A stretch of 64,000 nucleotides of DNA from Sphingomonas sp. LaA6.9 (GCF_022601895.1 NZ_JAKVIO010000011.1:26805-90804), one strand, 5' to 3'; shown: positions 1 to 9,504, numbered from the stretch's first letter. Numbers and translations: made by a program. The notes: generated by a model from the sequence alone, not told the origin.

Positions 1-1
1 G

Positions 2-184
2 GTGCTCGCGCTCCACGCCGGGCAGTGCGTGATGGTGGTCAAGGCCGACCGCACGACGGAAGCCGAACTGCGCGACGCGCTCGGGCTGCTCCATGGCTGC
101 GAGAATATCCGGCTGCTTCTCAACGCGGTCACCTACAAGGCCGGTTCCCGCAGCTTCGGCACCTATTACGGATATGGGGACTGA
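2..184 (+). CDS. XrtA-associated tyrosine kinase (CpsD/CapB type), 3' end only
   Basis: The window opens inside this gene and only its last 60 residues are visible. The fragment runs from a short hydrophobic stretch with GQCVMVVKADRTT to a tail rich in Tyr and Gly (FGTYYGYGD). That resembles the C-terminal part of the P-loop tyrosine autokinases that control chain length and export of exopolysaccharide, where the terminal tyrosine cluster is autophosphorylated. The stop lies 2 bases before the GTG start of the next gene, an XrtA-system outer-membrane protein, so both belong to one operon. The Walker motifs lie outside the window. The call rests on the tail and on the known order of XrtA loci. 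Confidence 0.6.
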   Translation: MLALHAGQCVMVVKADRTTEAELRDALGLLHGCENIRLLLNAVTYKAGSRSFGTYYGYGD

Positions 185-186
185 GC

Positions 187-1788
187 GTGCGCGCCCTTTC
201 GGCATGGCTGGCAGCTCTTGCCGCGCTCGTCGCGGCTGCGCCTGCGCATGCTGGCAAGGACATCACGCCCTATATCGAGATTCAGCAGGTGCTCGACGCC
301 GATCTCGATGACGGCGGGGACGTCCTGACCTACTCCACGCTCGCGGCGGGTATCGATGCGGTGGTCACCGAACGTCGCACGCAGGTCCAGATCAGCTATC
401 GCTACGAACATCGCTTCGCCTGGGATGATGACAGCAGCGACGAGGATGTCCATTCGGGCCTTGCGCGCGCCGCCGTGCAGCTGGTTCCCGATGTGCTGAC
501 GCTCGAGGGCGGCGCGATCGCCACGCGTTCGCGCGTCGATATTCGCGGCGCAGCCCCGAACCCCTCGCTCAGCGGCGGCGACAACATCACTCAGGTCTAT
601 TCATTCTATGCCGGGCCGACGCTCAGCACGATGGTCGGCGATCTGGGAGTCAGCGCCGCCTACCGCTTTGGCTACACCAAGGTCGAGGCGGACAGTGACT
701 TGGCCTCGCTGCCACCCAGTCAGGTTCCCCTCGATCTTTATGATGACGCCACCAACCATCTGGCGAGCGTCTCGCTCTCGCAGCGTCCGGGGGAGCTTCC
801 CTTTGGCTGGAGCCTTGGTGCGGGGTGGGAGCGCGAGGATGCGAGCCAGCTCGACCAGCGCTTCGATGGCCGGTTCGTGCGCGGTGATGTCACCGTGCCC
901 GTTTCGCCGACGGTCGCGCTTGTCGGCGGCGTCGGTTACGAGGACATTGAGGTCAGCCAGCGCGACGCACTGCGTGACACCAATGGTGCGCCCGTCCGCG
1001 ACAATGACGGCCGCTTCGTCACCGACCCCGCTTCGGAGCGGAAGATCGCCTATGACATTGATGGACTGATCTACGACGCAGGCGTGGTCTGGAAACCGAG
1101 CCGCCGCACCCAGCTCGAGGCGCGTGTTGGGCGGCGCTATGGCGGCACGACGGTGATCGGGTCGTTCAGCCACCAGCTCAGCCGCAATGCTGGCGTGCAG
1201 GTCGTCGTCTATGACGGTGTCGAGAGCTTCGGCCGGCTGCTCAGCGACAATGTCGCGCGACTGCCGACCAGCTTCAATGTGCCCGGAAATCCGCTCGGTG
1301 GCGGCTTCAATGGCTGCGTCTTTGGCGAGAGCGAGGGGACGGGGGGCTGCCTGAACGACGTGTTCCAGTCGATCAGCACCGCCAATTTCCGCAGCCGGGG
1401 CATCAATGCGATGTACGCGGCGACCATGGGGCGCACGTCCTATGGGCTTGGTCTTGGCTATGCGCAGCGCAAATATTACGCGCCGCGTTTCGCGACCGGC
1501 TTCAGCGTGGACGGGCTCAAGGACGACAGCGTCTTCGTGCAGGGCTACTGGGCCTATGAACTCAGCGAACGCTCGAGCGTCAATGCGAGCGCCTATCTCA
1601 GCCAGTATGACAGCGGACTGCCTTTCGCGCCCGATGTGACGAGCGCGGGGGCAACGCTCGCCTATCTTCACAATTTCACCCGGAGACTGACGGGCACCGC
1701 CGCGCTCGGCCTCTATTCCTTCGATCAGCAGGGTTTCGCAAGCGACCTCACGGCGTCGGCGCTCGCGGCCATGCGGTACCAGTTCTAG
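187..1788 (+). CDS. XrtA/PEP-CTERM system outer-membrane beta-barrel protein (TIGR03016-like)
   Basis: This is a secreted protein of about 533 residues. The GTG at 187 is chosen because it directly follows the previous stop and begins a clear signal peptide (MRALSAWLAALAALVAAAPAHA, cleavage after AHA). The open frame extends upstream, but those residues overlap the kinase gene and look non-coding. The mature part is rich in alternating polar and aromatic strands (for example SYRYEHRFAW, YRFGYTK, GLGYAQRKYY) and ends in a C-terminal Tyr-Gln-Phe, as in outer-membrane barrels. The N-terminal ITPYIEIQQVLDADL segment is typical of the XrtA-associated barrel family. The likely role is polysaccharide passage across the outer membrane. 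It shares an operon with the ATPase that follows 11 bases later. Confidence 0.75.
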   Translation: MRALSAWLAALAALVAAAPAHAGKDITPYIEIQQVLDADLDDGGDVLTYSTLAAGIDAVVTERRTQVQISYRYEHRFAWDDDSSDEDVHSGLARAAVQLVPDVLTLEGGAIATRSRVDIRGAAPNPSLSGGDNITQVYSFYAGPTLSTMVGDLGVSAAYRFGYTKVEADSDLASLPPSQVPLDLYDDATNHLASVSLSQRPGELPFGWSLGAGWEREDASQLDQRFDGRFVRGDVTVPVSPTVALVGGVGYEDIEVSQRDALRDTNGAPVRDNDGRFVTDPASERKIAYDIDGLIYDAGVVWKPSRRTQLEARVGRRYGGTTVIGSFSHQLSRNAGVQVVVYDGVESFGRLLSDNVARLPTSFNVPGNPLGGGFNGCVFGESEGTGGCLNDVFQSISTANFRSRGINAMYAATMGRTSYGLGLGYAQRKYYAPRFATGFSVDGLKDDSVFVQGYWAYELSERSSVNASAYLSQYDSGLPFAPDVTSAGATLAYLHNFTRRLTGTAALGLYSFDQQGFASDLTASALAAMRYQF

Positions 1789-1799
1789 GAGCACGCAGG

Positions 1800-2891
1800 A
1801 TGTACAGCGAATATTACGGCCTGACGGCGCGGCCCTTCCAGCTGACGCCCGATCCGCGCTTCTATTTCGACAGCGCGACGCACAAGAAGGCGATGGCCTA
1901 TCTGGGCTATGGCCTCGCGCAGGGCGAAGGATTTATCGTCATCACCGGCGATATCGGCACGGGCAAGACGACTCTGGTCGGCCATCTGATGGCGACGATC
2001 GACCGTGAGCGGCTGACCGCGATCAAGATCGTGTCCACGCAGATCGAGGGCGACGACATGCTGCGCATGACCGCGCAGGCCATGGGCGTCTCGACCGAGG
2101 GTGTGGAGAAGGCGCAGATCCTCGACAAAATCGAGCGCTTCCTGATGGCGCAGGCCGAGCATGGCAAGCGCACCCTGCTGATTGTGGACGAGGCCCAGAA
2201 CCTGCCAATTTCCGCCTTGGAAGAGCTGCGCATGCTTTCCAACTTTCAGGCGGGCGGACATGCGTTGCTCCAGATATTCCTGCTCGGGCAGCCCGAATTC
2301 CGGACGAGGCTCAATGGTAGCGAGCGGCTCGAGCAGCTTCGCCAGCGGGTGATCGCCACACACCATCTCGAGCCGATGCAGGCGAACGAGATCGAGCCTT
2401 ACCTGATCCACCGGCTGACGCTGGCGGGCTGGCAGGGCAATCCGCGCTTCTCGCCCGAGGCGTTCGCGCGCATGTATACGCACAGCGAAGGCGTGCCGCG
2501 CCGTCTGAATGCGCTGGCGAGCCGCGTGATGCTGTTCGGCGCGATCGAACAGCGGAGCGTCATCGACGGCGAGGACGTCGCTGCGGTTATCGCTGACATG
2601 GACAGTGACGTCGCGCCCGAGTCGGTGTCTGTGGCGTCGCCTGAGCCCTTGGCCGTAACTGTCGAGCCAGAGCCGGACTATGCGGCACCGGCCGTGCAGA
2701 TTGCGCCCGCTCCGGTAGTCGGGCCAGAACCGGCAGCCGCCGACAGCGCACTCCTCGCGCGTATCGAGATTCTCGAAGGCCGCGTGGCGGAGCAGGAGGC
2801 GGCAATCCGCCGTGTTCTCGGCCTGCTGATCGACTGGGTGGAGAGCGATGCGGCGACGCCCGATCGCCAGGCCGTTCGTGGCGCCGCCTGA
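1800..2891 (+). CDS. XrtA-associated AAA ATPase (ExeA-like, TIGR03015)
   Basis: The product is a 363-residue cytoplasmic ATPase of the GspA/ExeA-like family found in exosortase-A loci. It begins MYSEYYGLTARPFQLTPDPRF, the standard opening of this family. Walker A is GDIGTGKTT at residues 50-58 and Walker B is LLIVDE at 126-131, followed by AQNLP. The AAA core ends near residue 270. A variable tail rich in Pro, Ala and Glu follows, with a short coiled-coil-like segment near the C-terminus (LARIEILEGRVAEQEAAI). It sits between the outer-membrane protein and the deacetylase and probably energises or regulates polysaccharide export. The family assignment is firm; the exact task is unknown. Confidence 0.85.
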   Translation: MYSEYYGLTARPFQLTPDPRFYFDSATHKKAMAYLGYGLAQGEGFIVITGDIGTGKTTLVGHLMATIDRERLTAIKIVSTQIEGDDMLRMTAQAMGVSTEGVEKAQILDKIERFLMAQAEHGKRTLLIVDEAQNLPISALEELRMLSNFQAGGHALLQIFLLGQPEFRTRLNGSERLEQLRQRVIATHHLEPMQANEIEPYLIHRLTLAGWQGNPRFSPEAFARMYTHSEGVPRRLNALASRVMLFGAIEQRSVIDGEDVAAVIADMDSDVAPESVSVASPEPLAVTVEPEPDYAAPAVQIAPAPVVGPEPAAADSALLARIEILEGRVAEQEAAIRRVLGLLIDWVESDAATPDRQAVRGAA

Positions 2892-2907
2892 ACCGCAGGC
2901 CAGCACA

Positions 2908-3750
2908 ATGCTCAACGCGCTTTCGGTCGACATCGAGGACTGGTTTCAGGTCGGGGCCTTCGAAAATACGATCGATCGCGGCGACTGGGACAGTCTCGTG
3001 CCGCGCGTCGAACGCAATACCGAGGCGGTCCTCGAACTGTTCGATCGCAAGGGCGTAAAGGCGACCTTCTTCACGCTTGGCTGGGTTGCCGAGCGCTATC
3101 CGAAGCTCATTCGGCGCATCGTCGCGGAGGGGCATGAGATTGCGAGCCATGGCTGGGATCACCTGCGCGTCTTCATGATGACGCCCGAGCAGTTCCGCGC
3201 CGATATCGGCCGCACGCGCAAGACGCTCGAGGATGTGAGCGGTCGTCCCGTGATCGGCTATCGCGCGCCAAGCTTTTCCATCGACCCCCGTACGCCATGG
3301 GCGCATCCTATCCTCGCCGAACAGGGCTATGCCTATTCGTCGAGCGTCGCTCCGGTCCGGCACGACCATTATGGCTGGCCCGATGCGCCGCGCTTCACCT
3401 TCCGCCCCGTCGCCGGCAGCGCACTCATCGAAATTCCCGTGACGACCGCGCGGCTCGGTGCGCGCAACCTGCCCACGGGCGGCGGATTCTTCCGCCTGTT
3501 GCCATACCGCTATTCGCGTTGGGCCTATGCGCGCGCCAATCGTGATGATGCACGCCCCGCTGTGCTTTACTTCCATCCCTGGGATATCGATCCCGGTCAG
3601 CCGCGCGTCGGCAACGCGCCGCTGCGCTCGAAGCTGCGCCACTACACGTTTCTCGCGCGGATGGAGGGCAAGCTGGAGCGCTTGCTGGGCGAGTTCAAAT
3701 GGGGACGGATGGACGACGTCGCCGCCCTCGAGGCCCGGCGCACGCGATGA
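2908..3750 (+). CDS. XrtA-system polysaccharide deacetylase (TIGR03006-like)
   Basis: This 280-residue NodB-fold carbohydrate esterase probably removes acetyl groups from the exopolysaccharide made by this locus. Motif 1 is SVDIEDWF close to the N-terminus, with the catalytic Asp and an extra Glu typical of the XrtA group. The metal motif is HEIASHGWDH (H-x3-H), followed by GYRAPSFS and the late motif FHPWDIDPGQPR. The ATG at 2908 is chosen because it puts MLNALSVDIEDWF at the N-terminus as in relatives and avoids overlap. An in-frame ATG at 2848 would overlap the ATPase gene by 44 bases. The stop overlaps the next start (ATGA). Confidence 0.87.
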   Translation: MLNALSVDIEDWFQVGAFENTIDRGDWDSLVPRVERNTEAVLELFDRKGVKATFFTLGWVAERYPKLIRRIVAEGHEIASHGWDHLRVFMMTPEQFRADIGRTRKTLEDVSGRPVIGYRAPSFSIDPRTPWAHPILAEQGYAYSSSVAPVRHDHYGWPDAPRFTFRPVAGSALIEIPVTTARLGARNLPTGGGFFRLLPYRYSRWAYARANRDDARPAVLYFHPWDIDPGQPRVGNAPLRSKLRHYTFLARMEGKLERLLGEFKWGRMDDVAALEARRTR

Positions 3751-4820
3751 CCCTGCCTGTCGCGCATCCACTCACGGGTGTCCGTGTTGCTGATCTTGGC
3801 GATGCCGCCGAGTGCGCGCGGATCGATGCGATGGTTGGAGCACATGCCGGAGGCACGCCCTTTCACCTGACCGGGTGGAGCCGCGCGGTCCAGCGGGGCT
3901 GCGGTCAGCACGCACGCTACCTGATCGCGGAAGATGCGGCCGGCGGGCTGAAGGGCGTACTCCCTCTCACCGAATTGCGCTCGGCGCTGTTCGGCAATGC
4001 GCTGGTTTCGGTCGGCTTTGGGGTTGGGGGCGGCATAGTTGCCGAAAATGGGGCTGTTACCGAGGCGCTGGCACGCGGTGCGTGGGAACTGGCGCAAAAG
4101 CTTGGTTGCGCCTCTGTCGAGTTGCGCGGTGGATCGCTGCCCGGTGACGAATGGCCGCGCAGCGACGGCGTCTATGCCGGCTTCGCGCGGGCTCTCGCGG
4201 CTGATGACGAGGCCGAATTGCTCGCCATTCCGCGCAAGCAGCGCGCGGAGGTACGGCGGGCGCAGGGTTTTGACCTGATCGTCGAAATCGGCACGACGCG
4301 CCGCGATCGCGATGCGCATTACCGCGTCTATGCCGAAAGCGTGCGCAATCTGGGCACACCGGTTTTCCCGCGTGCGCTGTTCGACGCCGTCCTCGACGAC
4401 TTTGGTCCGGCGGCCGACATCCTCACGGTGCGGCATCGGGGCCGCGCGATCGCATCGGTGCTCAGCCTCTATGTCGACGGGACAGTGATGCCTTATTGGG
4501 GCGGTGGCACCGCGGAGGCGCGCCGCTGGCGCGCCAATGACCTGATGTACTACGCACTGATGCGTCATGCGCGCGCGCGCGGATGCACACGCTTCGATTT
4601 CGGCCGCTCAAAGGTTGGAACGGGGGCCTTCGCCTTCAAGAAGAACTGGGGCTTCGTGCCCGAGCCGCTGAACTATGCGACCCGAACCGCAGATGGCGCC
4701 ACCCCACGTTCGGTCAATCCGCTCGATCCCAGATATCGCCTGAAGATCGCGCTGTGGCAGCGATTGCCGCTCGCGCTCGCGAACAGGATCGGTCCCTATA
4801 TCGCACGTGGGCTTGGCTGA
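3747..4820 (+). CDS. FemAB family XrtA/PEP-CTERM-associated protein (TIGR03019)
   Basis: This 357-residue protein has the FemAB/GNAT double fold. The C-terminal half carries the GNAT-like segment with WGGGTAEARRWRANDLMYY and FDFGRSKVGTGAFAFKKNWGF, characteristic of FemAB proteins in exosortase loci. Family members transfer amino acids or acyl groups from activated donors; here the target may be the polysaccharide or its lipid-linked precursor. The start ATG at 3747 overlaps the deacetylase stop by four bases (ATGA), so translation is coupled, and MTLPVAHPLTG is a better N-terminus than the upstream in-frame ATG at 3699. The family is clear; the donor and acceptor are not known. Confidence 0.83.
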   Translation: MTLPVAHPLTGVRVADLGDAAECARIDAMVGAHAGGTPFHLTGWSRAVQRGCGQHARYLIAEDAAGGLKGVLPLTELRSALFGNALVSVGFGVGGGIVAENGAVTEALARGAWELAQKLGCASVELRGGSLPGDEWPRSDGVYAGFARALAADDEAELLAIPRKQRAEVRRAQGFDLIVEIGTTRRDRDAHYRVYAESVRNLGTPVFPRALFDAVLDDFGPAADILTVRHRGRAIASVLSLYVDGTVMPYWGGGTAEARRWRANDLMYYALMRHARARGCTRFDFGRSKVGTGAFAFKKNWGFVPEPLNYATRTADGATPRSVNPLDPRYRLKIALWQRLPLALANRIGPYIARGLG

Positions 4821-6043
4821 TGGGGGAGATCCTCTTTCTCGCGCATCGGATCCCATGGCCACCCGATCGGGGCGACAAGATCCGGTCGTGGCAGCTGCTG
4901 CGCAAATTGACGACGCTGGCGCCGGTCCATCTGGCTTGCTTTGCCGATGACGAGGCTGACCTCGCGCACCGCGAGACGCTGGCTCCACTGCTCGCGTCGA
5001 TCCATGTCGAGAAACGGACGCGGTCGCGTCTTGCTGCTGCTGCCGCAGGGCTGGCCACGGGTAAGCCACTGTCCGTCAGCCTGTTCGACAGCGCCGAAAT
5101 TCGTCGCTTCGTGAGCGACAGGCTCGCTTTGGGCGATATCGACTGCATCTTCGCCTTTTCGGGTCAGATGGCGCAATTCGTCCCCGTGGATACTGGCTCG
5201 GCGCGCTTCGTGATGGATTTTGTCGACGTCGATTCTGCGAAATTCACGAGCTATGCCGAAAGCGCAGCACCGCCGATGCGCTGGATCCACGCGCGCGAGG
5301 GGCGCAGGCTCGCAGCCTTCGAGGCGGCTGTGGCGGAGCGCGCCGATGCGAGCCTGTTCGTCAGCGAAGCCGAAGCCGCGCTTTTCCGCACGCGGACAGG
5401 GCTCGGGCCGGAGCGCGTACGGGCGGTCGAGAATGGTGTTGATCTCGCATTCTTCGATCCTGCGGGCCGCTATAGCCTGCCCGAGAAGCGCGGACCGCTG
5501 ATCGTTTTCACCGGCCAGATGGACTACCGCCCCAATATCGACGCGGTGGTCCGGTTCTCGCACCAGAGCTTTCGGACGGTCAGGGCGGCGCTGCCCGATG
5601 CAAGTTTCGCGATCGTCGGTCGCAAGCCCGATCCTGCGGTCCGCGCACTGGCTGGATTGCCCGGCGTGATCGTGACGGGCGAGGTGCCCGATGTGCGCGG
5701 CTGGCTTGCGACCGCCGATGTGGTTGTCGCTCCGCTTGGCATCGCGCGTGGGGTGCAGAACAAGGTCCTCGAGGCTATGGCGATGGCGCGGCCCGTTATT
5801 GCCTCTCCCGCCGCGTTCGAAGGCATCGATGCCCGGCCCGGGCGCGACCTGCTGGTTGCGCACGGCAGCGACGCCGAGGCCATGACGGTGCTGGACCTGC
5901 TTGCCGACCCAGCGCGCGGCAACGCTTTGGGCCGGGCGGCCCGCGCCCGGATCGAGGAACGCTATGCCTGGGACGCGCGGCTTGCAGGACTGCCAGCGAT
6001 CGTCGGTTGCCCGGGCGCGTCCGTCGCCGAGGCGGCCGAGTGA
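4820..6043 (+). CDS. GT4-type sugar transferase, XrtA/EpsH1 system-associated (TIGR03087)
   Basis: This 407-residue protein is a GT-B fold glycosyltransferase that probably adds a sugar to the growing exopolysaccharide repeat unit at the cytoplasmic face. It begins MGEILFLAHRIPWPPDRGDKIRSW, the hallmark N-terminus of this family. The C-terminal donor domain includes ADVVVAPLGIARGVQNKVLEAMAMARPVI, with the E-x7-E-like element of GT4 enzymes. The ATG at 4820 overlaps the previous TGA by one base (TGATG); a longer in-frame extension from 4583 lies wholly over the FemAB gene and is rejected. The gene ends in a GTGA overlap with exosortase. Confidence 0.85.
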   Translation: MGEILFLAHRIPWPPDRGDKIRSWQLLRKLTTLAPVHLACFADDEADLAHRETLAPLLASIHVEKRTRSRLAAAAAGLATGKPLSVSLFDSAEIRRFVSDRLALGDIDCIFAFSGQMAQFVPVDTGSARFVMDFVDVDSAKFTSYAESAAPPMRWIHAREGRRLAAFEAAVAERADASLFVSEAEAALFRTRTGLGPERVRAVENGVDLAFFDPAGRYSLPEKRGPLIVFTGQMDYRPNIDAVVRFSHQSFRTVRAALPDASFAIVGRKPDPAVRALAGLPGVIVTGEVPDVRGWLATADVVVAPLGIARGVQNKVLEAMAMARPVIASPAAFEGIDARPGRDLLVAHGSDAEAMTVLDLLADPARGNALGRAARARIEERYAWDARLAGLPAIVGCPGASVAEAAE

Positions 6044-7584
6044 CCGTCGCAGGCACCATCGCGGTCGACGATGCGATGCCCGCGACCGAGCTGTGGCGGC
6101 GGCAGGGGATGCTGCTGGGCGTTTTTATGCTGCTCATCCTCGCGCTGTTTGCGCGTGATGCCGTGGATATCGCATCGATCTGGTGGAACAGCTCAACCTT
6201 CGGTCATTGCCTGCTGATTCCGCCGATTTTCGCCTGGATGGTCTGGCAACGCTGGCCCGATCTGTCGTCTCTGAACCCGCGCGCATGGGCGCCAGGATCA
6301 ATTGTTGTTGCGGCGGGGGCGTTCGGCTGGTTGCTCGGTGATGCGGCCGGTGTGGCGCTGGCGCGGCATCTGGGGCTGGTCGTGATGCTGCAGGGCTCGG
6401 CGATCGCGCTGCTCGGCCCGAAGGTGGTGCGCGCGCTGGCGTTCCCGATCTTCTACATGCTCTTCATGGTGCCCTTCGGCGAGGAGCTCGTGCCCCCGCT
6501 CCAGACGATCACCGCGAAGATGTGCATGGTTCTGCTCGATCTGGTGGGGATTCCCGCGCATATCGAAGGCGTGTTCATCACGACGCCCAATGGCTATTTC
6601 GAGGTCGCCGAGGCGTGTTCGGGCGTCAATTTCCTCATCGCGATGATCGCCTTTGGCGCGCTGGCGGCGAATCTATGCTTCGCGAGCGGACTCAGGCGCT
6701 TCGCATTCATGCTGCTCTGTATTGCAGTGCCGGTCCTCGCGAATGGCATCCGGGCATGGGGGACGATCTATATTTCGGAGTTCACCAGCATCGCCTTTGC
6801 CGAGAGCTTCGACCATGTCGTCTATGGCTGGGTGTTCTTCGCGATCGTGATGGCGATCGTGATGGCCGCCAGCTGGCCCTTTTTCGACCGCGCGCGCGAT
6901 GCACCATGGTTTGACGCCGGGTCACTGGTCGAACCGCCAGCCACGACACCGCGCCCCTATGCCGTGCCCGCCGCAGTCGCGGCGATCGCCGCCGCTCCCT
7001 TGCTGTGGTCGGCCGCAATCGCCGCATCGGGTCGCGCGCCGATGCCATCGACCATCGTGCTTCCCGAGGTCGCGGGATGGCAACGTGTGCCCTTGTCGAC
7101 CCGCGCACCATGGTTTCCGCATTTCAACGGCGCTGACCATAGGCTGATCGGCCGTTACCGCAACGCGGTGGGCGAGGAGGTCGATCTCGTGATCGTGCTT
7201 TTCGCCTGGCAGGCCGAGGGCAAGGAACTGGTCGGCTACGGACAGGGCGCCGTCGACCCCGCCAGTACATGGGCCTGGACGGCCGACGCTCCCGCACCGC
7301 CGGCCGGAAGCGCGGAACGCATCGTCGCACCTGGCCCGGTGACGCGCGAGGTCGTGAGTTTTTACCGCGTCGGCGACACGACGACGGGCAACGCGACCCG
7401 TGTGAAGCTGGAAACGCTGAAATTACGGCTTTTTGGCGGTAATCAGGCCGCTGCGGCTGTTCTGGTCTCGGCCGAACAGGGCGGGGAGCAGCCAGCACGA
7501 CCTGCCATTGACGCCTTTCTCCATAGCCTCGGTCCCGTCGACCGTCTCGCCGACGATATTGCCGCCAGCGCGCGCGGCGGATAG
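6040..7584 (+). CDS. xrtA: Exosortase A fused to EpsI-type domain
   Basis: This integral membrane transpeptidase of 514 residues recognises PEP-CTERM tails, cuts them and probably attaches proteins to the cell surface. The N-terminal 280 residues form about eight membrane helices. The catalytic Cys193 lies in EACSGVNFLIAM, Arg238 in NGIRAW, and His259 in FDHVVYGW. After a linker of about 60 residues with another hydrophobic helix (residues 307-325), the C-terminal part (about 340-505) is an EpsI/DUF3485 domain (VAGWQRVP, FAWQAEGKELVGYGQ). This fusion is usual in sphingomonads, whereas other bacteria often encode EpsI separately. The GTG start at 6040 overlaps the previous stop (GTGA); an ATG at 6076 is an alternative. 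No PEP-CTERM substrate gene is visible in the window. Confidence 0.9.
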   Translation: MTVAGTIAVDDAMPATELWRRQGMLLGVFMLLILALFARDAVDIASIWWNSSTFGHCLLIPPIFAWMVWQRWPDLSSLNPRAWAPGSIVVAAGAFGWLLGDAAGVALARHLGLVVMLQGSAIALLGPKVVRALAFPIFYMLFMVPFGEELVPPLQTITAKMCMVLLDLVGIPAHIEGVFITTPNGYFEVAEACSGVNFLIAMIAFGALAANLCFASGLRRFAFMLLCIAVPVLANGIRAWGTIYISEFTSIAFAESFDHVVYGWVFFAIVMAIVMAASWPFFDRARDAPWFDAGSLVEPPATTPRPYAVPAAVAAIAAAPLLWSAAIAASGRAPMPSTIVLPEVAGWQRVPLSTRAPWFPHFNGADHRLIGRYRNAVGEEVDLVIVLFAWQAEGKELVGYGQGAVDPASTWAWTADAPAPPAGSAERIVAPGPVTREVVSFYRVGDTTTGNATRVKLETLKLRLFGGNQAAAAVLVSAEQGGEQPARPAIDAFLHSLGPVDRLADDIAASARGG

Positions 7585-7595
7585 GGCGCGCTTCC

Positions 7596-9497
7596 ATGTG
7601 CGGAATCGCGGGCCTTTTTCACCTCAATACGCCAAAGCCCGTCGATCCCGCTCGGGTTCGCGTCATGACCGACGTCATGGTGCACCGTGGCCCCGATGGC
7701 GCAGGGGTCTGGTCAGCGCCGGGCGTTGGATTGGGTCACAGGCGTCTGTCGATCATCGACCTCGGGGGCGGCGCACAGCCGATGACGAGCGCTGACGGGC
7801 AGATCGCCGTCACCTATAACGGCGAAATCTACAACTTCGCCGAACTGCGCGCCGAACTTGAACGTCACGGCCATGTCTTTCGAACGCACAGCGACACCGA
7901 AGTCATCATCCATGGCTGGCGTCAATGGGGCGTCGAGTGCCTGACGCGCTTCAACGGCATGTTCGCCTTTGCGCTGTTCGACGCAAAGCGTCAGGCGCTG
8001 TTCCTTGCGCGCGACCGATTGGGGGTAAAGCCGCTCCATCTGGCGCGACTGTCCGACGACAGCCTGGCCTTCGCGTCTGAGCTCAAAGGACTGATGGCGC
8101 ACCCGCTGTTCCGCCGGAAGCCCGACATTCGCGCCGCCGAGGATTTTCTGGGGCTGGGCTACGTCCCCGACGACGCCAGCATCATGACCGGCGTGGAGAA
8201 GCTGCCCGCTGGTCACTATCTGCTTATCGAGCGCGGCAGGCCCGTGCCCAATCCTGTGCAATGGTGGGACGTCGATTTTAGCCGCCGTGCTTCGGGCTCG
8301 ACGCGAGCGCTCGAGGAAGAACTGGTCGAGCACATGCGTGCCGCGGTGACGTCACGCATGGTCGCCGACGTCCCGCTCGGCGCATTCCTGTCGGGCGGTG
8401 TCGACAGCTCGAGCGTCGTCGCGCTGATGGCCGAGGCGAGCAACCGCGCGGTCCAGACCTGCTCGATCGGCTTCGATCAGGCCGATCATGACGAGACGCA
8501 ACACGCGCGGCTGGTCGCCCAGCGCTTTGCCACCGATCACCGCGAACGCATCGTCGCGGCGGATGATTTCGCGCTGATCGACACGCTGGTAGCAGCTTTT
8601 GACGAGCCTTTTGCCGATGCATCGGCGCTGCCCACTTATCGCGTCTGCGAGCTTGCACGCGAAAGCGTGACCGTGGCGCTTTCGGGTGACGGCGCCGACG
8701 AGGCCTTTGCCGGATACCGCCGCCACCGCTTTCACGCCGCAGAGGAACGCGTACGCGGGCTCGTTCCCGAGGGGCTGCGTCACGGCGTGTTCGGTGCGCT
8801 TGGCCGCATCTGGCCGAAGGCGGACTGGGCGCCGCGGCCGCTGCGCGCCAAGACCACATTTCAGGCGCTGGCGACCGACGGTGCGCATGCCTACGCCCTA
8901 GCGGTTGGCGTCACGCCGCCAGCCCTTCGCCAGCGGATCTTCAGCGCCGATGCCATGCGCGCGCTTCAGGGACACCGCGCCGAGGCGCGCTATGAGGCGG
9001 CGATGAAGACAGCGCCCGCGCGTGACGCGCTCGACCGCGCGCAATATGCGGACCTCAAGATCTGGCTGCCGGGCGATATCCTGACCAAGGTCGACCGTAC
9101 CAGCATGGCGGTCAGTCTCGAGGCGCGCGAGCCGCTGCTCGACCATCGGCTCGTCGAATTCGCCGCGTCGCTCCCCGCCTCGATGCGGCTGCGCGGCGGT
9201 ACGGGCAAATGGCTGATGAAGAAGGCGATGGAGCGCTATCTGCCCGAACAAATCCTCTACCGCCCCAAAATGGGCTTTGTGACCCCGATCAGCGCTTGGT
9301 TTCGTGGCGCTTTGGCCGATGAAGCCGAACATATCGCACGCGGCTCCACGCTCGCGGAGACGGGCTGGTTCAACATGGCCGCGCTTGACGGAATCGTCTC
9401 TGCGCATCGCAGCGGGGTGAGCGACCATGGGCGGCTGCTCTGGCAATTGCTGATGCTCGACAGGTCGCTCGGCCGCCTGTTCGGCACCGCACGCTGA
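7596..9497 (+). CDS. Asparagine-synthase-like amidotransferase, XrtA system-associated (TIGR03108)
   Basis: This 633-residue class II glutamine amidotransferase is fused to an asparagine-synthase-type ATP-pyrophosphatase domain. Cys2 (MCGIAGLF) is the N-terminal nucleophile that releases ammonia from glutamine. RGPDGAG and YNGEIYN are the usual glutaminase motifs. The synthetase half carries the PP-loop LSGGVDSSS at residues 265-273, and later LSGDGADEAFAGY. In exosortase loci this family is thought to amidate a sugar acid or amino-acid substituent of the polysaccharide rather than free aspartate. It begins 11 bases after exosortase and closes the operon; truA follows in convergent orientation 7 bases away. 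Confidence 0.85.
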   Translation: MCGIAGLFHLNTPKPVDPARVRVMTDVMVHRGPDGAGVWSAPGVGLGHRRLSIIDLGGGAQPMTSADGQIAVTYNGEIYNFAELRAELERHGHVFRTHSDTEVIIHGWRQWGVECLTRFNGMFAFALFDAKRQALFLARDRLGVKPLHLARLSDDSLAFASELKGLMAHPLFRRKPDIRAAEDFLGLGYVPDDASIMTGVEKLPAGHYLLIERGRPVPNPVQWWDVDFSRRASGSTRALEEELVEHMRAAVTSRMVADVPLGAFLSGGVDSSSVVALMAEASNRAVQTCSIGFDQADHDETQHARLVAQRFATDHRERIVAADDFALIDTLVAAFDEPFADASALPTYRVCELARESVTVALSGDGADEAFAGYRRHRFHAAEERVRGLVPEGLRHGVFGALGRIWPKADWAPRPLRAKTTFQALATDGAHAYALAVGVTPPALRQRIFSADAMRALQGHRAEARYEAAMKTAPARDALDRAQYADLKIWLPGDILTKVDRTSMAVSLEAREPLLDHRLVEFAASLPASMRLRGGTGKWLMKKAMERYLPEQILYRPKMGFVTPISAWFRGALADEAEHIARGSTLAETGWFNMAALDGIVSAHRSGVSDHGRLLWQLLMLDRSLGRLFGTAR

Positions 9498-9504
9498 CTG
9501 AAGT

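Noticed and set aside
601..1794. Long minus-strand open frame (397 codons) opposite the outer-membrane protein gene
   Set aside because: It is an antisense shadow typical of high-GC codon use: no ribosome site, no recognisable domain, and the plus strand has a clear signal peptide and barrel pattern.
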